Below are positions 50,932-59,808 of a stretch of 64,000 nt of DNA, piece by piece. The translations under genes were made by a program, and so were the position numbers. Source of the stretch: Streptomyces camelliae (lineage in GTDB: Bacteria; Actinomycetota; Actinomycetes; Streptomycetales; Streptomycetaceae); assembly GCF_027625935.1 (NCBI RefSeq), contig NZ_CP115300.1, positions 6,386,001 through 6,450,000 on the forward strand. Direction: 5' to 3'. The notes under the pieces were generated by a model. It made no database searches. It was not told the origin of the DNA and saw only the letters and a program-made list of their open reading frames with translations. Each line of letters begins with the position of its first letter. Position 1 is the first letter of the stretch.

Positions 50932-52119
50932 ATGAAGGCCTACGTCGCCGGGGTCGGGATGACCAGGTTCGAGAAGCCCGAGACCCGTTCATGGCAGTAC
51001 TGGGACATGGCGCGGGAGGCGGGCAGGGCGGCCCTCGCGGACGCCGGGATCTCGTACGCGGACGTGGAACAGGTTCCCGTCGGCTACTGCTTCCAGCCCT
51101 CCACCGCCGGCCAGCGGGCGGTGTACGAGCTCGGGCTCACCGGGATCCCCGTGTACAACGTCAACAACAACTGCGCGACCGGCGCCACCGCCCTGATGCT
51201 TGCCCGGCAGCTCGTCGAGGGCGGCGCCTGTGACTGCGTGCTGGCGCTGGGCTTCGAGAAGATGAAGAAGGGCGCGCTGGGGGGTGGGGCGGACGGGGGT
51301 GACTTCTCGGCATCCCCGGTGGCCCGGCACTACGCCGTCATGGCCGCCCGGCACGGCTTCGAACCGGCCCCGCCGACCGCGCAGATCTTCGGCGACGCGG
51401 CCCGCGAGCACATGGAGCGGTACGGCACGACGGAGGCGCAGCTCGCCGCCGTCGCCGCCAAGAACCACCGGCACTCCGCGCACAACCCGTACGCGCAGTT
51501 CCGGGACGTGTACGAGGTGGCCGACATCCTGTCCGCGCGGATGGTGCACCGGCCGCTGACCAAGCTCCAGTGCTCGCCGACCTCGGACGGCGCGGCGGCC
51601 GCTGTCGTGGTGTCGCGGCGGTTCGCCGACGAGCGCGGGCTGTCCGGGCTGGTGGAGATCGCCGGGCAGGCCATGGCCACGGACACCGAGGAGTCCTTCG
51701 CGTCCGGCTCCTGTATCGACGTCGTCGGACAGCCGATGTCGCGGGAGGCGGCCGGCCGGGCGTACGAGCTGTCCGGGCTCGGCATCGAGGACGTCGACGT
51801 GATCGAGCTGCACGACTGCTTCTCCGTCAACGAGCTGCTGACGTACGAGGCGCTCGGCATGTGCGAGACGGGGGAGTCCGGGAAGCTGGTCGAGTCGGGC
51901 GCGACGACGTACGGCGGCCGCTGGGTGGTGAACCCGTCCGGCGGACTGATCTCCAAGGGCCACCCGCTGGGCGCGACCGGCCTCGCCCAGACCGCCGAAC
52001 TGGTCTGGCAGCTGCGCGGCGAGGCGGGGGAGCGGCAGGTGCCCGGGGCGCGAGTGGGGCTCGCGCACAACATCGGGCTGGGCGGGGCGGCGGTGGTGAC
52101 GCTGCTGCGGGGGCTGTAG
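50932..52119 (+). CDS. SCPx/Ltp1-type thiolase (lipid-transfer protein family)
   Basis: The 395-residue protein follows the thiolase part of SCPx: YVAGVGMTRFEKPETRSWQYWDMAREAG, YNVNNNCATGATALMLARQLVEGG with the nucleophile Cys, LALGFEKM, LQCSPTSDGAAAAVV, DVIELHDCFSVNELLTYEALGMCE and NPSGGLISKGHPLGATGLAQTAEL with the catalytic His. Mammalian SCPx and mycobacterial Ltp proteins cleave branched or sterol-derived 3-ketoacyl-CoA. It has no C-terminal SCP2 domain. ATG 50932 lacks a clear ribosome site, so translation may be nearly leaderless. Both recurring operators lie in its promoter. Confidence 0.9.
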   Translation: MKAYVAGVGMTRFEKPETRSWQYWDMAREAGRAALADAGISYADVEQVPVGYCFQPSTAGQRAVYELGLTGIPVYNVNNNCATGATALMLARQLVEGGACDCVLALGFEKMKKGALGGGADGGDFSASPVARHYAVMAARHGFEPAPPTAQIFGDAAREHMERYGTTEAQLAAVAAKNHRHSAHNPYAQFRDVYEVADILSARMVHRPLTKLQCSPTSDGAAAAVVVSRRFADERGLSGLVEIAGQAMATDTEESFASGSCIDVVGQPMSREAAGRAYELSGLGIEDVDVIELHDCFSVNELLTYEALGMCETGESGKLVESGATTYGGRWVVNPSGGLISKGHPLGATGLAQTAELVWQLRGEAGERQVPGARVGLAHNIGLGGAAVVTLLRGL

Positions 52120-52161
52120 GGGAGGGGGCTGAGGGGGTGTGGGGCGGCGGCTGTCCGCGCC

Positions 52162-52803
52162 TCACAGCCACCCCTGCTGCCGGGCCTCGCGTACGGCCTC
52201 CGCCCGGTTCCGGGTGCCGGTCTTGCCGATGGCGGAGGACAGGTAGTTCCGGACCGTGGACTCGGACAGGTGCAGCCGGCCGGCGATGTCGGCGACGGTC
52301 GCCCCGTCCACCGACGCCTTCAGCACGTCGCACTCACGGGCCGTCAGCGGATTCGGCCCGGCGCTGAGCGCGGCGGCGGCGAGCGCGGGGTCGACCACGG
52401 TCTCACCGGTGAGCACGCGCCGGACGGCCTCGGCCAGTTCCTCCACGGGTCCGTCCTTGACGAGGAACCCGGCCGCCCCGGCCTCCATGGCCCGGCGCAG
52501 ATAGCCGGGCCGGCCGAAGGTGGTGAGGATGAGCACCCGGCAGTCGGGCGCCTGCTCGCGCAGCTCGGCCGCCGCGTCCAGCCCGCTGGCGCCCGGCAGT
52601 TCGATGTCCAGCAGGGCCACGTCCGGCCGGTGCAGCAGCGCCGCTTCGACGATCGCGTCACCCCGGGAGACCTGGGCGACGACCTCGATGTCGTCCTCCA
52701 TGCCGAGGAGCAGCGCGAGGGCCCCTCGCATCATCCCCTGGTCCTCGGCGAGCAGGACCCGGATGCACGTGGCGGGCCTGCCGTCCCGGGGCATCTCGTT
52801 CAT
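52162..52803 (-). CDS. NarL/LuxR-family response regulator
   Basis: The 213-residue protein has a receiver domain (VLLAEDQGMMRGALALLL, phospho-acceptor Asp in DVALLDIELPGASGL, LTTFGR, the Lys in FLVKDG) and a LuxR HTH (LTARECDVLKASVDGATVADIAGRLHLSESTVRNYLSS). Its natural partner is the DesK-like kinase at 54599-55885, on the same strand but separated by the plus-strand arabinofuranosidase gene. ATG 52803 is used. Confidence 0.9.
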   Translation of the reverse strand: MNEMPRDGRPATCIRVLLAEDQGMMRGALALLLGMEDDIEVVAQVSRGDAIVEAALLHRPDVALLDIELPGASGLDAAAELREQAPDCRVLILTTFGRPGYLRRAMEAGAAGFLVKDGPVEELAEAVRRVLTGETVVDPALAAAALSAGPNPLTARECDVLKASVDGATVADIAGRLHLSESTVRNYLSSAIGKTGTRNRAEAVREARQQGWL

Positions 52804-52873
52804 GGGCTCAGGGTACGGCCGCCCACGTGACGCGTGCGGGGCGGTGCGGGAGCGGTCTGTGAGGCGGCTGTTC

Positions 52874-52891
52874 GCCGATTAAAGAATCGGC
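52874..52891. promoter_or_regulatory. GCCGATT-AAAG-AATCGGC hairpin/operator
   Basis: A perfect 7-bp inverted repeat with a four-base loop lies in the 255-bp gap between the response regulator and the arabinofuranosidase gene. The gap is visibly richer in A+T than its surroundings. Confidence 0.5.
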
Positions 52892-53058
52892 ATTGTCCCG
52901 TGCGGCGGGGGTTGACGGCCTCGAGTGGCACCCAAACAATCGCCTCTGCTTTTCCAGAAATCGCTGCCAAATTCCGCAGTCGAATGGGTTCGGTATTTCG
53001 GTCGAACATTGTCCGAGATTCCGAACATGAGCTGCCCTACGACGAACCGAGGTGCACC

Positions 53059-54621
53059 TTGCCCCCCAGAACCCCCCGCCCCCGGCGCCTGAGAAGCGCC
53101 GTGCTGTCCGTGTTCGCCGTCTGCGCCACCCTCGTCGCGCTGCTGCTCGGCACCGGCGCGCCCCAGGCGGCCGCCGCGGGTTCGCTGCCCTGTGACGTCT
53201 ACGCCGCCGCCGGCACCCCCTGCGTCGCCGCGCACAGCATGGTCCGGGCGCTGTACTCCTCGTACAACGGCTCGCTGTACCAGGTGAAGCGGGCCTCGGA
53301 CAGCGCCACCAAGGACATCGGTCTGCTGGCCGCCGGCGGATACGCCGACGCGGCCGCCCAGGACTCCTTCTGCTCCGGCACGACCTGCATCATCACCAAG
53401 ATCTACGACCAGTCCTCGCGCCACAACGACCTCACCGTCGAGGGCGCCGGCGGGGCCGGGGCGGCCGATGTGGGGGCGCCCGCGGACGCCCTGCCGGTGA
53501 CCGTCGGCGGGCACCAGGTCTACGGCCTGGAGATATCCGCCGGGATGGGCTACCGCAACGACTCCACCTCGGGTGTCGCCACCAACGGCGCCGCCGAGGG
53601 GATGTACATGGTGACCTCCGGCACGCACGTCAACGGCGCCTGCTGCTTCGACTACGGCAACGCCGAGACCAACAACAAGGACACCGGCAACGGGCACATG
53701 GACGCCATCAACTTCGGCACCGAGTGCTGGTTCGCGCCCTGCTACGGCTCCGGCCCCTGGGTGCAGGCCGACCTGGAGAACGGGCTGTTCCAGTCCGACG
53801 CCGGCTACAGCAAGAACTCCTCCAACACCGGCACGGGCGCGCTGCCGTTCGTGACCGCGCTGCTCAAGAACAACGGGCAGAATCATTTCGCACTCAAATG
53901 GGGAAATGCCCAATCCGGCGGGCTCACGACCACCTATTCCGGCGGTGAGCCGACCACGAGCGGCTACTCTCCGATGCACCAGGAGGGTGCCATCGTCCTC
54001 GGCACCGGCGGTGACAACAGCAACGGCTCCATCGGGTCCTTCTTCGAGGGCGTGATGACCTCCGGCATCCCGACGGACGCCGCCGACGACTCCGTCCAGT
54101 CGAACATCGTCTCCGTCGGCTACGGCGGCGCGACCGGCAGCACCGGCACGCTGAACGCCGGCTCGGAGATCTCCCTGCGCGCGACCACGTCCTGCTGCAC
54201 CAGCGACTACGTCCGGCACCAGAACAACGCCGGTGTCCTCTCCTCCATCACCTCCAGCAGCTCCAGCCTGGACAAGAACGACGCCACCTGGATCGTCCGC
54301 AAGGGCCTCGCCGACGCTTCCTGCGTCTCCTTCGAGTCGCGCAACTACCCTGGCGACTACCTGCGCCACTACAACTTCAAGATCTACCGGCAGCCCATGG
54401 ACGGCACCGCCCAGTTCCGGGCGGACGCCACCTTCTGCCCGACGACCGGCAAGAGCGGTACCGGCACCTCGTTCGCGTCGTACAACTACCCGACGAAATA
54501 CCTGCGCCACTACGACTACAACCTCTATGTAGCGAGCGACGGCGGGTCCAACGCCTGGGACAGCAGCACGTCCTGGACCGACGACGTCAGCTGGGCGGTC
54601 AGCTCGCCCTGGGCGCCGTAG
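53059..54621 (+). CDS. Secreted GH54 alpha-L-arabinofuranosidase with AbfB (CBM42) domain
   Basis: The 520-residue precursor has a twin-Arg-rich basic start, a hydrophobic core and an AQAAAA cleavage region. The catalytic domain at about 40-365 begins LPCDVYAAAGTPCVAAHSMVRALYSSYNG, with INFGTECWFAPCYG holding the likely nucleophile Glu and TGGDNSNGSIGSFFEGVM holding the acid/base Asp. The C-terminal AbfB domain binds arabinose side chains (YVRHQNN, YLRHYNFKIY, YLRHYDYNLY). It releases arabinose from plant arabinans. TTG 53059 follows GAGG at six bases; an ATG at 52984 would bury the signal peptide. Confidence 0.87.
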   Translation: MPPRTPRPRRLRSAVLSVFAVCATLVALLLGTGAPQAAAAGSLPCDVYAAAGTPCVAAHSMVRALYSSYNGSLYQVKRASDSATKDIGLLAAGGYADAAAQDSFCSGTTCIITKIYDQSSRHNDLTVEGAGGAGAADVGAPADALPVTVGGHQVYGLEISAGMGYRNDSTSGVATNGAAEGMYMVTSGTHVNGACCFDYGNAETNNKDTGNGHMDAINFGTECWFAPCYGSGPWVQADLENGLFQSDAGYSKNSSNTGTGALPFVTALLKNNGQNHFALKWGNAQSGGLTTTYSGGEPTTSGYSPMHQEGAIVLGTGGDNSNGSIGSFFEGVMTSGIPTDAADDSVQSNIVSVGYGGATGSTGTLNAGSEISLRATTSCCTSDYVRHQNNAGVLSSITSSSSSLDKNDATWIVRKGLADASCVSFESRNYPGDYLRHYNFKIYRQPMDGTAQFRADATFCPTTGKSGTGTSFASYNYPTKYLRHYDYNLYVASDGGSNAWDSSTSWTDDVSWAVSSPWAP

Positions 54622-55885
54622 CCGCAGCCGTCACCACCGTGTCCGCGAACTCCGCCGACTCCACCGGGAGTTCGGCGGAGACCGTGAAGCCGCCGCGCGG
54701 CGACGGGCCGGCCGTCAGCGAGCCGCCCGCCGCCGCGAGGCGCTCGGTCAGCCCCTTCAGGCCCGTGCCGCCGATGCCCTCCCGGGGCCGGCTGACCGGC
54801 TCACCGGTGCCGTTGTCGGTGACGGTGAGCCGGGCCTGTTCGGTACCGCTCTCGACGGTGATCTCGCAGCGGCTCGCGTCACTGTGCCGGACCACGTTGG
54901 TGACCGCCTCGCGCACCACCCAGCCGAGCAGCGCCTCGGTCTGCGGGGCCAGCGGCGTGCCGGACTGCCGGATCACCGGCTCCACGCTCGCCGCGGACAG
55001 CGCCGAGCGGGCCCGGGTCAGCTCGGTGGCGAGGCTCCCCTCGCGGTAGCCGGTCACCGCCTCGCGGATCTCGGTGAGCGCCTGCCGGCCCACCGACTCG
55101 ATGTCCGCGATCTGCCCCAGCGCCGCGTCCATGTTCCGCGGGGCAAGCCGCCGGGCCGCCTCCGACTTCACCACGATCACCGACAGCGTGTGCCCCAGCA
55201 GATCGTGCAGATCCCGCGAGAACCGCAGCCGCTCCTTCTCCACCGCCCGCCGGGCCAGTTCCTCGCGCGCGGCCCGCAGTTCCCGCACCGCCTCGGACAG
55301 ACCGAGGATCGCGGCGGTCACCATGCTGGACAGGAAGGTGGCGTAGCCGATGTTCGCCGCATCGTTCCAGCCACCGCGCAGGCCGGAGATCGCGGCCGCG
55401 TACGCGGCGAGCAGCAGGCCCGTACGGCCCAGCCAGGGGCCGCGCAGGGTGGCACCCGTGGCCAGGCCCAGCAGCGGGAAGAACATCAGCCAGTTGCCGC
55501 CGTACCCGAGGGCCAGGCCTGTGGTCAGCAGGCCCATCAGCAGCAGGGCGACCCGTGTGGAGACGGCCTCGCGCTTGTCCCGGTCGAAGGAGCGGAACGT
55601 GATGTAGATGTACAGGGAGTTGAAGAGGAACAGACCCAGGCCGCCGATCAGGGGGTTCGGGGTCTTGCCCTGGAGGAGATTGGAGAAGGAGCCCATCCCC
55701 ATCAGCAGCCAGGGCAGCAGCGCGAAGCCGGTGGGCGGCGGGCCCGGGTGGTCGACGTCCGGGGCCCCGCCCTTCTCCCGGGCGGCCCGCTGCGCGGCCT
55801 TGAACCGCTCGTGCTCCGCCTTCCACTCGATCCGCGCCGTCTGCCAGGCCCGTGCCTGGCACCGCACTCTGCTCCACACCGTCAT
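54599..55885 (-). CDS. DesK-like sensor histidine kinase
   Basis: The 428-residue protein has a soluble N-terminus and six or so helices in residues 50-195. A HisKA_3 domain follows with the phospho-His in FSRDLHDLLGHTLSVIVVKSE, and a HATPase_c domain (REAVTNVVRHSDASRCEI, VTDNGTG, GIGGTGLKGLTERLAAAGG) completes it. It is preceded by an ABC transporter on the same strand, as in DesK/LiaS-type loci. ATG 55885 has GGGGGA upstream. Its 3' end overlaps the convergent arabinofuranosidase gene by 23 bp. Confidence 0.9.
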   Translation of the reverse strand: MTVWSRVRCQARAWQTARIEWKAEHERFKAAQRAAREKGGAPDVDHPGPPPTGFALLPWLLMGMGSFSNLLQGKTPNPLIGGLGLFLFNSLYIYITFRSFDRDKREAVSTRVALLLMGLLTTGLALGYGGNWLMFFPLLGLATGATLRGPWLGRTGLLLAAYAAAISGLRGGWNDAANIGYATFLSSMVTAAILGLSEAVRELRAAREELARRAVEKERLRFSRDLHDLLGHTLSVIVVKSEAARRLAPRNMDAALGQIADIESVGRQALTEIREAVTGYREGSLATELTRARSALSAASVEPVIRQSGTPLAPQTEALLGWVVREAVTNVVRHSDASRCEITVESGTEQARLTVTDNGTGEPVSRPREGIGGTGLKGLTERLAAAGGSLTAGPSPRGGFTVSAELPVESAEFADTVVTAAATAPRAS

Positions 55886-55902
55886 GCCCGTATGTCCCCC
55901 GA

Positions 55903-56619
55903 TCAGATGGTCCCCGCCCTGCGGCGGTACGACAGCACAGCGTACGAACCGAACAGTCCCAGCCACACCGTCAGCACGATGATGGCACCGGCCCCGGGAG
56001 CGTGCCCGTCCGAGACGGCGGTGCCCAGCTCGGCGAACCGGCGGGTCGGGGTGTACGCCGACAGGGCGCGCAGCCAGCCCGGGAACAGGCTGACCGGGAA
56101 CCACAGACCGCCGAGCACCGAGAGCCCCAGGCTGAGGAGCATGTTGGCGACACCGGTCGCGGGCCCCGTCAGCCGGTAGCCGTTGCCGAGGCCGAGCAGC
56201 GTGAACGGCAGGGAGCCGAGCCATAGCAGCAGCACCAGCGCGGCCCACTGCCAGGCCGCCAGCCGCACCCCGTTGACCAGACCGCCCGCCGCGAGCACGG
56301 CGACGATCGCGGGCAGCACCGTCACCGCGCCGGTCAGCGTCCGTCCCTGCACCACCTCGCGCGGGGTCATCGGGGTCACGCGCAGCTGCCGCAGCCAGCC
56401 GACGGCGCGGTCCTCGGCCACCGCTCCGCCGGTGTTCAGCGCGCAGCCCACGGCGCCGTAGGCCGCCATGCCGACCATCCCCGCGGTGCGCCAGCCGGTG
56501 TCGGCTCCGCCGAGGTTCGTGAACAGCAGGTACATCATCACCGGCATGGCGATTCCGCCGATGACGAAGCCCGTGTCGCGCAGGGTGCGGCGGATTTCGA
56601 GGCGTACGTAGGCGAGCAT
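55903..56619 (-). CDS. ABC-2 type transporter permease
   Basis: The 238-residue protein has six helices with the ABC-2 pattern LRDTGFVIGGIAMPVMMYLLFTNLG near the start, EDRAVGWLRQLRVTPMTPREVVQGRTL at the ATPase-contact loop, and LGGLWFPVSLFPGWLRALSAYTPTRRFAELG near the end. It pairs with the ATPase, whose stop overlaps its ATG by one base. The substrate is probably a lipid or antibiotic. Confidence 0.88.
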   Translation of the reverse strand: MLAYVRLEIRRTLRDTGFVIGGIAMPVMMYLLFTNLGGADTGWRTAGMVGMAAYGAVGCALNTGGAVAEDRAVGWLRQLRVTPMTPREVVQGRTLTGAVTVLPAIVAVLAAGGLVNGVRLAAWQWAALVLLLWLGSLPFTLLGLGNGYRLTGPATGVANMLLSLGLSVLGGLWFPVSLFPGWLRALSAYTPTRRFAELGTAVSDGHAPGAGAIIVLTVWLGLFGSYAVLSYRRRAGTI

Positions 56620-57578
56620 CAGCGGGGCTCCAAGTCGTGGGATTCGGTGAGGGTTTCGGGGCCGGCCGCCGTCAGTGCCAGGAACGAGTCGTCCAGCGAA
56701 GCCGGAGTCACCTCCAGCCCCCTGATCGCCCCCAGCTCCGCCAGCGCGATCACCGTCGCGTCCGAGTCGTCCGTGCGCAGGAGGGCCCTGCCGTCCTGTA
56801 CGTCCACCGAGCGGACCCCGGGCAGCAGGGCGAGGGAATCCGGGTCCCGTCCCGCCAGGTCGATGCCGACCAGGTTGCCGCCCGCCGCGCGGCGCAGGTC
56901 CTCGCCCGTGCCGTCGGCGACGATCCGGCCCCGGTCGAGGATCACGATGCGGTCGGCGTGGGCGTCGGCCTCCTCCAGGTAGTGCGTGGAGAACAGCACG
57001 GTGTGGCCGCGTCGGGCGTAGGCGCGCATGGAGTCCCAGAAGGCGTGCCGGGCCTCCACGTCCAGCGCCGCCGTCGGCTCGTCCAGCACCAGCAGCGCCG
57101 GATCCCCGGCCAGCGCGAGCGCGAACCGCACCCGCTGAACCTGCCCTCCGGACAGCCGGTCCACCCTGCGCCCGGCCAGGCCCGCGATCCCGGCCAGCTC
57201 CAGCGCCCGCGCCACCGGCATCGGCGCCGGGTAGCGGGAGGCGACGAAGGTCACCAGCTCGCCCACCGTGACTCGGGGCACCGGCCGCGCGTCCTGGAGC
57301 ATCGCGCCCACCCGTCCCGCCCGCACCGACCGCTCCGGCGGCGCCCCGAACAGCTCCACGGCGCCCGCGTCGGGCTCGTACAGCCCGAGCAGCAGCCCGA
57401 TCGTGGTGGACTTTCCGGCGCCGTTGCGGCCGAGCAGGGCCACGGTCTCGCCGGGCGCGATGTCCAGGTCCACCCCGTCCACCGCGCGCACCGCGCCGTA
57501 CGTCCTGACCGCCCCCGTGAAGGAGACGGCGCTTCCCCGTTGTCCCCGTTGTCCCCGTTGTTGTCCCCGTTGTGTCAT
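56619..57578 (-). CDS. ABC transporter ATP-binding protein
   Basis: The 319-residue protein has Walker A GRNGAGKSTT, Q-loop LQDARPVPRV, signature LSGGQVQRVRFA, Walker B LLVLDEPTAALD and the switch His in LFSTHYLEEAD. The C-terminal 90 residues form the regulatory domain of DrrA-type exporters. The first 15 residues are an RGQQRGQRGQ repeat encoded by 9-bp units (about 57532-57574). ATG 57578 has only GTAGG upstream. Confidence 0.9.
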   Translation of the reverse strand: MTQRGQQRGQRGQRGSAVSFTGAVRTYGAVRAVDGVDLDIAPGETVALLGRNGAGKSTTIGLLLGLYEPDAGAVELFGAPPERSVRAGRVGAMLQDARPVPRVTVGELVTFVASRYPAPMPVARALELAGIAGLAGRRVDRLSGGQVQRVRFALALAGDPALLVLDEPTAALDVEARHAFWDSMRAYARRGHTVLFSTHYLEEADAHADRIVILDRGRIVADGTGEDLRRAAGGNLVGIDLAGRDPDSLALLPGVRSVDVQDGRALLRTDDSDATVIALAELGAIRGLEVTPASLDDSFLALTAAGPETLTESHDLEPR

Positions 57579-57663
57579 GCCTACGACGCTACGAGCCCGG
57601 CCCCGCCTCCGGCAGATGCGCATGTACGGACTCGGGCAGTACAAATGTCACTGCCGAGCGAAC

Positions 57664-57678
57664 CTGACACAGTGTCAG
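57664..57678. promoter_or_regulatory. CTGAC-N5-GTCAG motif
   Basis: CTGACACAGTGTCAG is an exact member of the recurring palindrome, in the gap before the MaoC-ADH-SDR operon. Confidence 0.65.
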
Positions 57679-57725
57679 GAGCCTTCACAAGTCAGGAGCG
57701 CTCGGCTATACAGGGGGCGCCGGAC

Positions 57726-57739
57726 TGGAACGCGTTCTA
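57726..57739. promoter_or_regulatory. KstR consensus operator, exact match
   Basis: TGGAACGCGTTCTA fits TNNAACNNGTTNNA exactly within the larger near-palindrome CTGGAACGCGTTCTAG, 80 bp before the MaoC gene. Confidence 0.7.
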
Positions 57740-57818
57740 GATCCCGCCCGTGGACGACCTCGGTGCGGCCGACGGTGCGGACGTCCGCACCGAGGTCTTG
57801 AGACCCTGCAGGAGCCGT

Positions 57819-58679
57819 ATGCCCATCGACGCAAGCCGAGCCCTCGCGGCCGAACCCCGGACCGGCGAGATCTCCTGGACCACCAAGGACGTGCAGCTCT
57901 ACCACCTGGGCATCGGCGCCGGCATCCCCGCCACCGATCCCGACGAGCTGCGCTACACCCTGGAGTCCCGGCTGCACGTCCTGCCCAGCTTCGCCACCGT
58001 CGCGGGCGCCGGCTCGCCCGGCGTGATCAGCGGACTGTCCATGCCGGGCGTGCAGGTCGATCTCGCCAGGGTCCTGCACGGCGGGCAGAGCCTGGAGATC
58101 CACCGGCCGATCCCCGCCCAGGGCACCGCCACCGCCACCGGGCGCATCGCCGCCGTGTACGACAAGGGCAAGGCGGCCGTCCTGGTCATGCGCACCGAGG
58201 TCGCCGACGCCGACGGCCCGCTGTGGACCAACGACGCCCAGATCTTCGTACGCGGGGAGGGCGGCTGGGGTGGCGACCGCGGCCCTTCCACACGCCTCGA
58301 ACCGCCCGCCGGTGAGCCCGACCGGACCGTCGAACGGCACATCCGCGAGGACCAGGCCCTGCTCTACCGCCTCTCCGGCGACTGGAACCCGCTGCACGCC
58401 GACCCCGACTTCGCCAAGCGCGCCGGGTTCGACCGGCCCATCCTGCACGGGCTGTGCACCTACGGCATCACGCTCAAGGCGGTCGTGGACACGCTGCTCG
58501 GCGGGGACGTGAGCCGGGTGCGGTCGTACGCCACCCGGTTCGCCGGGGTCGTGTTCCCGGGGGAGACCCTGCGCATCCGCATGTGGCAGGGGGAGGGGGG
58601 TGCCGTCCGGGTGGCCGTGAGCGCCGTCGAGCGGGAGGACGCGCCCGTCCTCGCCGACACCGTCGTCCAGCACTCCTGA
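57819..58679 (+). CDS. MaoC-like enoyl-CoA hydratase, Rv3538-like
   Basis: The 286-residue double-hotdog protein begins PIDASRALAAEPRTGEISWTTKDVQLYHLGIGAG, and its second half carries the hydratase motif YRLSGDWNPLHADPDFAKRAGFDRPILHGLCTYG with the catalytic Asp and His. These segments follow mycobacterial Rv3538, which acts in cholesterol side-chain beta-oxidation. ATG 57819 has AGGAG at five bases. It is the first gene of a MaoC-ADH-SDR operon downstream of both operator types. Confidence 0.9.
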   Translation: MPIDASRALAAEPRTGEISWTTKDVQLYHLGIGAGIPATDPDELRYTLESRLHVLPSFATVAGAGSPGVISGLSMPGVQVDLARVLHGGQSLEIHRPIPAQGTATATGRIAAVYDKGKAAVLVMRTEVADADGPLWTNDAQIFVRGEGGWGGDRGPSTRLEPPAGEPDRTVERHIREDQALLYRLSGDWNPLHADPDFAKRAGFDRPILHGLCTYGITLKAVVDTLLGGDVSRVRSYATRFAGVVFPGETLRIRMWQGEGGAVRVAVSAVEREDAPVLADTVVQHS

Positions 58680-58710
58680 TCCAGACCGTAGTCGAGGGGA
58701 GAGCCGCACC

Positions 58711-59787
58711 ATGCGCGCAGCCGTACTGCACGAGATCGGCCAGGAAAAGCTCGACGTCCACGATGATGTCGAGGCCGTGGGCTTCGGGCCCGGCAAGGTC
58801 AGGGTCCGGGTGCGCGCCACCGGGCTGTGCCACTCCGACCTGTCCGCGATGAGCGGGGTGCTGCCGCAGCCCGCGCCGTTCGTGCCCGGCCATGAGGGCG
58901 CGGGCGAGATCCTCGAAGTCGGGGACGGGGTACGGGGCTTGAAGCCCGGGGACCGGGTGGTGATCTGCTGGCTGCCCGCCTGCGGCGCCTGTCCGGCCTG
59001 CAAGCGCGGCCAGACCCAGCTGTGCCTGGCCGGGTTCATGAACGCCGGCACCCCCAACTTCAGGCGGACGGCCGGTGATGTCTTCGGCTTCGCGGGCACC
59101 GGCACCTTCGCCGAGGAGGTCGTGGTCGACGCCGGCTGTGCCGTGCCCATCCCCGAGGACGTGCCCTTCGACATCGCCGCCTTGATCGGCTGCGGGGTCA
59201 CGACGGGACTCGGTGCCGCGCTCAACACCGCAGATGTGCAGGCCGGTTCGTCCGTGGCCGTCATCGGGTGCGGTGGCGTCGGCATCTCGGCGGTGCAGGG
59301 TGCGCGGCTGAAGGGCGCCGCCGAGATCGTCGCCGTGGACCCGGTCGCCTCCCGCCGCGACGCCGCCCTCAGGTTCGGTGCCACGAAGGCCGTCTCACCC
59401 GATGAACTGGCCGACGCCAAGCAGCAGGTCACCGGCGGCGAGGGCTTCGACTACGTCTTCGAGGTCGTCGGGAAGTCCGCCACCGCCCGCACGGCCTACG
59501 AGCACACCCGGCGCGGCGGCACCCTCGTCGTGGTCGGCGCCGGCGCCCTGGACGACTTCCTCCAGCTCAACATGTTCGAGCTGTTCTTCGACGAGAAACG
59601 CATCCTGCCGTCCATGTACGGCGGCGGGGACGTGCTGCGCTCCTACGAACGCGCGATCGCCCTGTGGCGGGCGGGCCGGATCGACCTCGCGGGCCTGATC
59701 ACCCACCGGGTGCCGCTGGCGGAGATCAACGAGGCACTGGACCAGATGCGTACCGGGACCGCCCTGCGTACGTGCATCGAGATCTGA
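58711..59787 (+). CDS. Zinc-dependent alcohol dehydrogenase
   Basis: The 358-residue MDR protein has the catalytic-zinc Cys in ATGLCHSDLSAM, GHEGAGEILEVG, the structural-zinc cluster CGACPACKRGQTQLC, GCGVTTGLGAAL and the Rossmann segment VAVIGCGGVGISAVQGARL with EIVAVDPVASRR marking NAD preference. It should oxidise or reduce a hydrophobic alcohol/aldehyde. It lies 31 bp after the MaoC gene; ATG 58711 follows GAGGGGAGAG. The mycobacterial AdhD/Rv3086 family is related. Confidence 0.88.
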   Translation: MRAAVLHEIGQEKLDVHDDVEAVGFGPGKVRVRVRATGLCHSDLSAMSGVLPQPAPFVPGHEGAGEILEVGDGVRGLKPGDRVVICWLPACGACPACKRGQTQLCLAGFMNAGTPNFRRTAGDVFGFAGTGTFAEEVVVDAGCAVPIPEDVPFDIAALIGCGVTTGLGAALNTADVQAGSSVAVIGCGGVGISAVQGARLKGAAEIVAVDPVASRRDAALRFGATKAVSPDELADAKQQVTGGEGFDYVFEVVGKSATARTAYEHTRRGGTLVVVGAGALDDFLQLNMFELFFDEKRILPSMYGGGDVLRSYERAIALWRAGRIDLAGLITHRVPLAEINEALDQMRTGTALRTCIEI

Positions 59788-59808
59788 GAGACCCGAGGAC
59801 TTTCACCG

